From Methylococcaceae bacterium (GTDB lineage Bacteria; Pseudomonadota; Gammaproteobacteria; Methylococcales; Methylomonadaceae): a DNA stretch of 11,986 nt. The position numbers and the translations under genes are program-made. This document shows, piece by piece, positions 6,512 to 11,986 of this stretch. The stretch spans positions 1 through 11,986 of the forward strand of contig WTBX01000135.1 of assembly GCA_013138855.1 (NCBI GenBank). Reading direction: 5' to 3'. How positions within the stretch are numbered: position 1 is the stretch's first letter; each line of letters opens with the position of its first letter. The notes beneath the pieces were generated by a model. That model worked only from the letters and a program-made list of their open reading frames with translations. It was not told the origin of the DNA and ran no database searches.

Positions 6512-8347
6512 TTAAATATCAGGGGTATAAGTCAAAGTAAAAAATAAATTCAATCCATCAGCATTATAGCCAGCAGCCGTTTGATATTGCTTATCTAGTA
6601 TATTATTGATTTTAGCTTGCGCGGTCACTTGATTAAATAAAGTATATTCTGCACGTAAATCTAAAGTAGTAAAACCACTTAAGCGACGCGTATTTGATAA
6701 ATTATCAAAACGTCTACCTTCGGCAATAAAACTTGCTCCTACACTCAAATCATCAATTCTTTTATCAACATCTAAGCGAAAGCTTTGTTCTGCGCGGCGT
6801 GCTAATAATTTACCTGAATTTGCACCCGTACTACGATTTTCTGGATTTAAAAAAGTTAAATTTGCCTGTATATCAAAGCCGAAAACTTGCGTGGCGGCAA
6901 TGGCTTCAACACCACGAATTCGCGCATTACTGATGTTGTTAGGGGCAAAAATACTGCTGTCAAACGCGATTAAATCACTGATATAAGTATGATAATGATT
7001 TACCGACCAGCGTCCCCAGTCATGTTCACCGCTGATAGCAATTTCATAACTGCGTGAGCGTTCAGGGTTTAAATCAGCATTTCCAAAGTTTGGAAAATAG
7101 AGTTCATTAAACGTTGGTGCTTTATAAGCGGTCGCATAGGAAGCTGAAACGGTAATGTTATTATCAAACGTATAACCCCACGCGGCATTCCATGTATCGT
7201 GTTTGCCGAATTGTTGATTATAGTCTTCACGAAAACCTAAGACTAATTGATGCCCGTAAAATTCGCCCTGATACTGTCCAAAAAACGCATGATTATAGCG
7301 TTCTGATTCTCCATATTCAGTGGAGCTTTCTACTTCATCAATTAAATAATCATAACCTAAAGTGAAGAGGTGATTCTCGGCAATTTGAAAATCATTTTGT
7401 GCGGTTAAGCTAAAACGGCTGGTATCGAAATAGCTGGAAAATACGCCATCATGTTTGTTTTTACCACGATCACGACTTTCACCTGCTTTGAAAGTAAAGT
7501 CCCAAAAATCGGTGGCTCTAATTTTGACTTGCCCGCCAACCATTTGCTGAACAAATTCCGCTTCGTTTTGAAAGTTGCCATCAAATTCGGTATCGCCTGC
7601 GGCATAAAGTCCATAGGCTTCGACCAATACGCGGTCATTAAAATTATGCCCTAAGCGTAATGAACCTGCATTATTGTGATAGCCATCAGCATCGGGTTCA
7701 TTAGTAAAGCAGCCGAAACTTGTCGCATTTGGACTACAGGAATCAAAGCCATGCGATTGTTCACGACTTAAGCTAAAGTTATACCAACTGTCTTCGATTT
7801 GTCCTGCCACATTACCGCTATAACGATAACGGTCATGACTACCAATACTGACTGATAAACTAGGTTGAAAAGCGTTATCAGCTCCGTTACGAGTACGGAT
7901 ATGGATAATCCCACCTAAGGCTTCTGAACCATAAAGACTTGATTTAGCCCCTCGAACTACTTCGATACTTTCAATTTGGCTGATGGGAATATGTTGAAAT
8001 GCTGCGCTGCCAGTGGTGGCAGAGCCTACACGCACACCGTCAATTAAAACCAAAACATGATCGGATTCAGTGCCGCGTAAAAAGATAGAAGTGGATTTAC
8101 CTAAACCGCCGTTATTAGCGATATTAACCCCAGCAATACCGCGTAGCGCATCTTCAATTGAATTGACTTGTAAGCGTTCAATATCTTTACGCGTAATGAG
8201 TGTGGTTGAGGCGAGTTTTGTGCCTTGTGCAGTACGCGTTGCCGTGACTGTGATAGGGGAGAGTTCTTCTGCGGCTTGTTCTGCTTGAGCTAAAGAGCTA
8301 AGGGTTAATAAAGAAACAGAGAATAAAGAAAGCGATGATTTGTACAT
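6512..8347 (-). CDS. btuB: BtuB, TonB-dependent outer-membrane cobalamin receptor
   Basis: The 611-aa protein starts at the ATG at 8347-8345. It has a clear signal peptide (MYKSSLSLFSVSLLTLSSLAQA), a TonB-box-like SPITVTATRT just after cleavage, and a plug domain with EDALRGIAGVNIANNGG, IFLRGTESDHVLVLIDGVRV and SIEVVRGAKSSLYGSEALGG. A 22-strand type barrel of alternating aromatic strands runs to the C-terminus. BtuB binds vitamin B12 outside the cell and takes it into the periplasm using TonB energy. The longer in-frame ATG at 8515 is rejected because that extension would be the riboswitch itself; the chosen start has AAGGA 4 nt upstream. The last residue is Ile rather than the usual Phe of outer-membrane barrels. 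The riboswitch, promoter and neighbouring btuM make cobalamin the most likely ligand. Confidence 0.93.
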   Translation of the reverse strand: MYKSSLSLFSVSLLTLSSLAQAEQAAEELSPITVTATRTAQGTKLASTTLITRKDIERLQVNSIEDALRGIAGVNIANNGGLGKSTSIFLRGTESDHVLVLIDGVRVGSATTGSAAFQHIPISQIESIEVVRGAKSSLYGSEALGGIIHIRTRNGADNAFQPSLSVSIGSHDRYRYSGNVAGQIEDSWYNFSLSREQSHGFDSCSPNATSFGCFTNEPDADGYHNNAGSLRLGHNFNDRVLVEAYGLYAAGDTEFDGNFQNEAEFVQQMVGGQVKIRATDFWDFTFKAGESRDRGKNKHDGVFSSYFDTSRFSLTAQNDFQIAENHLFTLGYDYLIDEVESSTEYGESERYNHAFFGQYQGEFYGHQLVLGFREDYNQQFGKHDTWNAAWGYTFDNNITVSASYATAYKAPTFNELYFPNFGNADLNPERSRSYEIAISGEHDWGRWSVNHYHTYISDLIAFDSSIFAPNNISNARIRGVEAIAATQVFGFDIQANLTFLNPENRSTGANSGKLLARRAEQSFRLDVDKRIDDLSVGASFIAEGRRFDNLSNTRRLSGFTTLDLRAEYTLFNQVTAQAKINNILDKQYQTAAGYNADGLNLFFTLTYTPDI

Positions 8348-8350
8348 GAT

Positions 8351-8400
8351 GTCCTTCGCGCCGCCCGCGCATTGGATGCTAGAAAATAGCAACGAAGGAC
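8351..8400 (-). promoter_or_regulatory. Hairpin sequestering the btuB ribosome binding site
   Basis: In the transcript GTCCTTCG (8400-8393) is perfectly complementary to CGAAGGAC (8358-8351), and one U-A pair can be added outside. The second strand contains the AAGGA Shine-Dalgarno 4 nt before the btuB ATG. Folding would hide the ribosome site, a common output of cobalamin riboswitches in Gram-negative bacteria. The ligand coupling is inferred. Confidence 0.6.
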
Positions 8401-8403
8401 AGA

Positions 8404-8430
8404 AAATAAAGCCTAAGCTAGGCTTTATTT
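8404..8430 (-). terminator. Candidate riboswitch terminator/attenuator hairpin upstream of btuB
   Basis: AAATAAAGCCTA (8404-8415) and TAGGCTTTATTT (8419-8430) form a perfect 12-bp stem with a 3-nt loop, and the transcript continues UUCUGUCC. The stem's 3' half is U-rich (GGCUUUAUUUU), so the hairpin resembles an intrinsic terminator, though the terminal U tract is short. It lies between the aptamer and the Shine-Dalgarno hairpin. Confidence 0.55.
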
Positions 8431-8457
8431 CGCAAACAGCCCGCCGCTGCGCCGAAG

Positions 8458-8650
8458 TGCTTTCGGGCAGGTATCCGGGCTTATAAGCGTTACATCTGAC
8501 AACTCGCCTTCCCATATTTAAAAATACAGTGGCGTATGAGCTGTCTTAAACTTATCTACCGTTGCGGGGGCAGCGTCGGCATAGTAGTTTAGAACTACGC
8601 ACCGACTTCCCATTTCAGTTTTTGCATTAAAACAAAAACACCTGAAAGCA
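8458..8650 (-). ncRNA. Cobalamin (B12) riboswitch aptamer
   Basis: Read on the minus strand, the conserved blocks occur in the right order. A P1 strand UGCUUUC (8650-8644) comes first, then GGGAAGUCGGUGC (8611-8599), then GCUGCCCCCGCAACGG ending at 8559. Next come CCACUG (8532-8527) paired with the UGGGAAGGCG segment (8514-8505), the B12 box AAGCCCGGAUACCUGCC (8482-8466), and the closing P1 strand GAAAGCA (8464-8458). The two P1 strands are perfectly complementary over 7 bp. The RNA binds adenosylcobalamin-type cofactors and turns down uptake genes when B12 is plentiful. A competing hairpin CCGAA-AGCAC-TTCGG overlaps the closing P1 strand, giving a plausible switch between bound and free forms. 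Confidence 0.95.
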
Positions 8651-8660
8651 AGGGAAGGGG

Positions 8661-8688
8661 ATTATAAAGTGTTAAGCGATTAAAGCAA
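8661..8688 (-). promoter_or_regulatory. Sigma-70 type promoter for the btuB riboswitch transcript
   Basis: On the minus strand TTGCTT (8688-8683) and a perfect TATAAT (8666-8661) are separated by 16 bp. The predicted start, near 8654, falls just before the first P1 strand of the aptamer. That geometry is what a riboswitch leader needs. It lies immediately after the metF stop codon, in the same direction. Confidence 0.75.
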
Positions 8689-8697
8689 GAAACTTTG

Positions 8698-9555
8698 TTA
8701 TTTGTTTGTAGGAAGTTGTAAGTTATCCCAAATAGCGAGGGTTGCAATGGATTGATTCATGGTATAAAAATGCAAACCTGGTGCGCCATTATCAAGCAAT
8801 TGTTGGCATAATTTAGTCATCACTTCTGCACCAAATGCACGAATAGCGGTTCTATCATCACCGAAACCTTCTAAACGCTTACGCATCCATCGTGGAATGT
8901 CTGCACCGCACATTTCTGAAAATCGTGCTAATTGTGAATAATTAGTAATTGGCATAATACCGGGAACAATAGGAATATCTATATTGTTCTTTTCACAATC
9001 ATCCATAAAAGCGAAGTAGCTTTCCGCATTGTAAAAATATTGGGTAATGACGGCATTTGCACCTGCATCTACTTTGCGTTGGAAGTTTTTAAAATCATCT
9101 TTTGCATTTTGAGCTTGAGGGTGAACTTCGGGGTAGGCTGCGACATGGATTTCAAAAAAATCGCCTGTTTCTTGACGAATAAAATCGACTAATTCATTGG
9201 CATAGCGAAATTCTCCCGCCGACATCATTCCCGAAGGCATATCACCTCGTAAGGCGACAATTTTAGAGACACCGTTATCTTTATAGGCGTTTAAAATTTC
9301 GCGGATATTTTCTTTAGTCGATGCAACGCAAGATAAATGTGGGGCTGCGGGGATACCACTTTGTTGAATATCTATGACCGTATCATAGGTTTTATCACGG
9401 GTTGAGCCGCCAGCACCAAATGTAACTGAGAAAAAATCAGGATTAAGTATGCTTAGTTTTTGCTGAACATTTTTTAGACTGTTAGCGGCATCTTCGCTCT
9501 TAGGGGGGAAAAATTCAAAACTGAAAAGTGGGGTTGAGTTTTTTTGTGATGGCAT
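8698..9555 (-). CDS. metF: 5,10-methylenetetrahydrofolate reductase
   Basis: The 285-aa protein matches bacterial MetF in length and motifs: FSFEFFPPKSEDA near the N-terminus with the catalytic-type Glu, SVTFGAGGSTRDKTYDTV, PHLSCV, IVALRGDMP (the Asp that contacts flavin), AAYPEVHPQA, DAGANAVITQYFYN, and LHFYTMNQS at the C-terminus. It reduces methylene-THF to methyl-THF using NAD(P)H and FAD, supplying the methyl donor for methionine synthase. The active-site motifs look intact. In many proteobacteria metF directly follows ahcY; here an AT-rich three-gene module separates them, ending 48 bp upstream. The ribosome site is weak (AAAGAAA). No terminator is visible between metF and the btuB promoter, so some readthrough into the riboswitch leader is possible. 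Confidence 0.96.
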   Translation of the reverse strand: MPSQKNSTPLFSFEFFPPKSEDAANSLKNVQQKLSILNPDFFSVTFGAGGSTRDKTYDTVIDIQQSGIPAAPHLSCVASTKENIREILNAYKDNGVSKIVALRGDMPSGMMSAGEFRYANELVDFIRQETGDFFEIHVAAYPEVHPQAQNAKDDFKNFQRKVDAGANAVITQYFYNAESYFAFMDDCEKNNIDIPIVPGIMPITNYSQLARFSEMCGADIPRWMRKRLEGFGDDRTAIRAFGAEVMTKLCQQLLDNGAPGLHFYTMNQSIATLAIWDNLQLPTNK

Positions 9556-9603
9556 AATTTCTTTTGAACATTGTATGTTTTATACCAATATCTTAAACAA
9601 GGG

Positions 9604-9975
9604 TTAAGAGAATTTAGTAAAGTTTACTGTGGGTAGAACAACAGGGGATAAACCTGAGTTAAGAGTTAAATTACTTATATAAGCTCTTAAAAAGGGATAA
9701 GCAATTGCGGGCGCATTAATTTTAACAAAATGAGATTCCTTAAACTCGTTGTCAATTTCGCCATCTACAGAAAACCTTGCAGCATATTCAATAGAAAGAC
9801 GAGAGCTATCAACGGTTAAAGATAATTTAAAAATAATTAAAAATTCATCCAATTTTAATTCAGAAAAAGCGGGTGAAAAGGAAAAATCTAAATTATCAGT
9901 TACCTCTTCACTTTCTTCTGGTATTTTTATTAAATTGAGTTGAAGTACTTTAGTATCTATAAATGTAATATTCAT
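9604..9975 (-). CDS. SecB-like chaperone of a toxin-antitoxin-chaperone module
   Basis: This 123-aa protein has the beta-rich build of SecB followed by the SecB signature region. The segment KINAPAIAYPFLRAYISNLT (about residues 85-104) corresponds to the CPAILFPYAREC-ISNLV region of SecB, and VVLPTVNF (112-119) to the LAPVNF end. It is shorter than housekeeping SecB (about 155 aa) and lacks its acidic C-terminal tail. Its position as third gene, 4 nt after a small ORF that follows an ART-like gene, is the order of toxin-antitoxin-chaperone systems such as CmdTAC. In these the SecB-like protein binds the antitoxin C-terminus, protects it and helps it neutralise the toxin. It is unlikely to be the cell's export SecB. 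The SecB fold is confident; CmdC-type function is an inference from context. Confidence 0.85.
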   Translation of the reverse strand: MNITFIDTKVLQLNLIKIPEESEEVTDNLDFSFSPAFSELKLDEFLIIFKLSLTVDSSRLSIEYAARFSVDGEIDNEFKESHFVKINAPAIAYPFLRAYISNLTLNSGLSPVVLPTVNFTKFS

Positions 9976-9979
9976 TACT

Positions 9980-10267
9980 TTAAGCAGCTAATTGTTGTTC
10001 TAAATAAATGTCATCATTTGCTGAATATATATTACTTTTTTCTTTATAAGAAATACTGATTATTTCACATTGTTGTTGTTTAAAAGTTTTCACTGGTATA
10101 GTTTCGGACTCGACAAAAATGCTAAAATCATCTTTTGTGATAAAAGAATCAATAGTAGGCCCAATGTTTTCTTCTAAGGATTCATATTCTTTCAGAAAAT
10201 CAGCTGGGTTGATATTTTTAAAATGTTCTCTTATAAGTTGTAATGACTTTTTTTGAGTGGCGTTCAT
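9980..10267 (-). CDS. Putative antitoxin of a toxin-antitoxin-chaperone module, with ssrA-like C-terminal tail
   Basis: I recognise no named domain in this 95-aa protein. Residues 1-45 are predicted helical (KKSLQLIREHFKNINPADFL, then EYESLEENIGPTID); the rest has short strands with an EIISISYKEK segment. The last 14 residues, SANDDIYLEQQLAA (82-95), resemble the E. coli ssrA degradation tag AANDENYALAA in both the AND-x-x-Y part (SspB-binding side) and the final LAA (ClpX-binding side). Chaperone-addicted antitoxins carry a C-terminal extension bound by the SecB-like partner, so this tail is the natural candidate. AGGT 8 nt before the ATG is a fair ribosome site. It sits 14 nt after the ART-like gene and 4 nt before the chaperone, so translation is probably coupled. 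The assignment as antitoxin rests on gene order and size. Confidence 0.7.
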   Translation of the reverse strand: MNATQKKSLQLIREHFKNINPADFLKEYESLEENIGPTIDSFITKDDFSIFVESETIPVKTFKQQQCEIISISYKEKSNIYSANDDIYLEQQLAA

Positions 10268-10281
10268 TTTAATTACCTATT

Positions 10282-10842
10282 TTAAAATTGCTTTGGATAA
10301 ACAATATTTTTATTTTTAATGCAGTGGATAGCTGAATTAAATAAACAGAGTTGCTGCCTAGTAATTAAAGGCAATAAATCTTTATTACCTTCAATGAAAT
10401 TAATATTGCGTATTACTTTTCTATCTTGTGCTTTTATTGCTATATATGGAAAAATTTCTGCATTAATAGTCGCTAATTTTCTGTAATACTTTAACATTGC
10501 ATGAACAGTAGGTTTTGCGCCTGTATTCTGTTCTTTTAAATATTGAGAAAACTCATCTAATAGTTCTTTAAAAACCAACTGGTCAGAGACTGAGCCAACT
10601 AAATCTAAAAGCAATTTTCGTTCTATTTCGATTGAACATTCAACAATCGCATACTTTCCTCTTATTGATTGTCGTCCCCACAGATGAGCAAAATAATCGC
10701 TATCAGTCCAAAAATAATACCCTTGAGTCAGCCACTGTCTGTTATTAGGCTCGCTAAGAAAAGGCGTGTTTTCCTTGATATAATTCCAGCCGCCTTCAGC
10801 TTTACATGTATGATAGCCTCTTATTGTTACTATATTTTCCAT
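10282..10842 (-). CDS. Putative ADP-ribosyltransferase-fold toxin (CmdT-like) of a toxin-antitoxin-chaperone module
   Basis: The 186-aa protein shows features of the ART/PARP-like fold. An early strand GYHTCK (9-14) matches the HG[TS] position. WLTQGYYFWTDSDYFAHLWG (37-56) parallels the GxGIYF...A motif, with Tyr42/43 as the expected second active-site residue. IVECSIEIERKLLLDL (66-81) looks like the following strand, and TRQQLCLF (161-168) is a candidate third-motif strand with Gln in place of the usual Glu. There is no signal peptide, so it is cytoplasmic. In CmdTAC the equivalent first gene encodes a transferase that ADP-ribosylates mRNA and stops translation during phage infection; the same chemistry here is inferred. 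It is the first gene of the operon and AT-rich compared with ahcY. No clear promoter or strong ribosome site was found in the 70 bp upstream. Confidence 0.72.
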   Translation of the reverse strand: MENIVTIRGYHTCKAEGGWNYIKENTPFLSEPNNRQWLTQGYYFWTDSDYFAHLWGRQSIRGKYAIVECSIEIERKLLLDLVGSVSDQLVFKELLDEFSQYLKEQNTGAKPTVHAMLKYYRKLATINAEIFPYIAIKAQDRKVIRNINFIEGNKDLLPLITRQQLCLFNSAIHCIKNKNIVYPKQF

Positions 10843-10909
10843 ATTCTATAGACAATCTGAACGGTGAATTTTTCTCTTTCGTCTGAAATTAAAAAGATGA
10901 ATAATAGAG

Positions 10910-10939
10910 GAAAAGCATATCATCCATGATGTGCTTTTC
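10910..10939 (-). terminator. Hairpin between ahcY and the toxin-antitoxin-chaperone operon
   Basis: GAAAAGCA (10910-10917) pairs with TGCTTTTC (10932-10939). After a single mismatch, ATCAT (10919-10923) pairs with ATGAT (10926-10930), giving a near-perfect 30-nt palindrome. It begins 26 bp past the ahcY stop. On the minus strand no immediate U tract follows (CTCTATTATTC), so termination may be partial. It probably separates ahcY transcription from the downstream module. Confidence 0.5.
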
Positions 10940-10965
10940 AAAATATATATTTCTAATTTTTAATA

Positions 10966-11986
10966 TTAATAGCGATAATGCTCAGGTTTGTAAGGTCCTT
11001 CAACGGGAACATTAATGTAGTTCGCTTGCTCTTCGGTTAAGGTAGTTAATTGTACACCTAACTGTTTTAAATGCGAACGTGCCACTTTTTCATCTAGTTT
11101 TTTCGGCAAGATATAAACTTTATTTTCGTATTTGTCGGCATTTTCCCATAATTCAATCTGTGCTAACACTTGGTTACAGAAAGAGTTGGACATTACAAAA
11201 CTAGGATGACCTGTGGCACAACCTAAGTTTACTAAACGTCCTTCCGCTAATACGATTAAGCGTTTGCCATCAGGGAAAATAACGTGGTCAACTTGTGGTT
11301 TAATGTTTTCCCATTCGTATTGACGTAACGCTGCAATTTCAATTTCAGAATCAAAATGACCGATATTACACACAATCGCATTGTTTCTCATTGCCAGCAT
11401 ATGGCCATGATTAATAATATGATAATTACCTGTAGCAGTTACAAAGATATTTGCTTGGGGAGCTGCCTCTTCCATAGTGACGACACGAAAGCCTTCCATT
11501 GATGCCTGTAATGCACAAATGGGGTCAATCTCTGTCACCCAGACTGTCGCGCCTAAGCCACGCAATGATTGCGCACAACCTTTACCTACATCTCCATACC
11601 CACAAACCACCGCAATTTTACCTGCAATCATCACATCGGTAGCGCGTTTGATACCGTCGACTAAAGACTCACGGCAACCATATAAATTGTCGAATTTCGA
11701 TTTAGTCACTGAGTCATTCACGTTAAACGCAGGAACTTTCAATGTCCCTTTGGTAACCATTTCGTATAAACGCAAGACACCCGTCGTTGTTTCTTCAGAA
11801 AGTCCTTTTACATCTGCCATTAATTCAGGGAATTTTTCATGCATCATCACGGTTAAATCACCGCCATCATCCAGAATCATATTCGGACGCCAGCCATTAA
11901 GGCCAATGATAGTTTGCTCAATACACCATTCTGCTTCTTCTTCTGTTTCGCCTTTCCAGGCAAACACAGGAATTCCCGCTGCTGCC
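10966..11986 (-). CDS. ahcY: S-adenosyl-L-homocysteine hydrolase (C-terminal ~340 residues; 5' end outside window)
   Basis: The frame runs through the right edge as AAAGIPVFAWKGETEEEAEWC, so the GTG at 11967-11965 is an internal Val, not a start; about 90-100 N-terminal residues are missing. Family landmarks are WRPNMILDDGGDLT, LSEETTTGVLRL, VNDSVTKSKFDNLYGCRESL (with the Lys and Asp of the active site), the NAD-binding Rossmann motif VCGYGDVGKG, EIDPICALQASMEGF, GNYHII, VCNIGHFDSEI, LAEGRLVNLGCATGHPSFVM and the C-terminal KPEHYRY. It reversibly splits SAH into adenosine and homocysteine, clearing the inhibitor made by SAM-dependent methylation and feeding methionine resynthesis. All visible catalytic segments are intact. 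It is co-oriented with metF, but the AT-rich three-gene module lies between them. Confidence 0.97.
   Translation of the reverse strand, partial: AAAGIPVFAWKGETEEEAEWCIEQTIIGLNGWRPNMILDDGGDLTVMMHEKFPELMADVKGLSEETTTGVLRLYEMVTKGTLKVPAFNVNDSVTKSKFDNLYGCRESLVDGIKRATDVMIAGKIAVVCGYGDVGKGCAQSLRGLGATVWVTEIDPICALQASMEGFRVVTMEEAAPQANIFVTATGNYHIINHGHMLAMRNNAIVCNIGHFDSEIEIAALRQYEWENIKPQVDHVIFPDGKRLIVLAEGRLVNLGCATGHPSFVMSNSFCNQVLAQIELWENADKYENKVYILPKKLDEKVARSHLKQLGVQLTTLTEEQANYINVPVEGPYKPEHYRY

Noticed and set aside
7405..7654. Open frames overlapping btuB on both strands (also 6733-6933 and 8070-8288)
   Set aside because: They lie wholly inside the well-supported btuB gene in other frames and show no protein-like motifs.
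8348..8515. 56-codon N-terminal extension of btuB from the ATG at 8515
   Set aside because: It encodes the B12 box and the expression platform of the riboswitch. The start at 8347 has a Shine-Dalgarno and a clean signal peptide.
9749..9943. Plus-strand frame opposite the SecB-like gene
   Set aside because: It is antisense to a gene with clear SecB motifs, and its composition looks like a frame shadow.
9604..9975. Housekeeping secB
   Set aside because: Too short, lacks the acidic tail, and sits third in a toxin-antitoxin-like operon rather than near grxC/gpsA.
11965..11967. GTG as the ahcY start
   Set aside because: The conserved sequence continues in frame to the window edge (GIPVFAWKG); the GTG is an internal valine.

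Overview
This window looks like chromosome from a low-GC, aerobic or microaerophilic gammaproteobacterium. A Beggiatoa/Thiotrichales-like or Methylococcales-like organism is my inference. The basis is gene content (ahcY, metF, comEC, a DUF2062 protein, btuB/btuM), the AAA-ATPase-like/DUF1703 family gene at the left edge, and a high load of short palindromic repeats. No rRNA, tRNA, CRISPR array or intact transposase was seen.

Layout. Positions 1-496 (minus) hold the N-terminal part of an AAA-ATPase-like/PD-(D/E)XK family gene. Positions 497-1745 have no convincing gene but hold miniature transposable elements. Two copies of a GTAACTACTCA-ended element each carry a perfect 8-bp target duplication, and one copy contains a decayed second element. 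Next come a membrane-anchored TPR protein (plus), comEC (minus) and a divergent DUF2062 gene (plus). A clean copy of the second miniature element sits 2 bp after the DUF2062 stop codon, with its own perfect 8-bp duplication.

Positions 5687-8666 (minus) form a vitamin B12 uptake locus. It has a consensus-like promoter, a complete cobalamin riboswitch with a terminator-like hairpin and a Shine-Dalgarno-sequestering hairpin, btuB, and btuM with its cobalt-liganding cysteine at residue 80. A paired-hairpin repeat lies between btuB and btuM. Further right are metF and the 3' part of ahcY (both minus). B12 import, MetF and AhcY all bear on the methionine/SAM cycle.

The most interesting part is an AT-rich three-gene operon (10842-9604, minus) between ahcY and metF. 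In order it encodes a 186-aa protein with ADP-ribosyltransferase-like motifs, a 95-aa protein, and a 123-aa SecB-like chaperone. This matches the architecture of toxin-antitoxin-chaperone systems, particularly the CmdTAC type of anti-phage system. The putative antitoxin ends in a tail strikingly like the ssrA degradation tag, which suggests how chaperone binding could control its stability.
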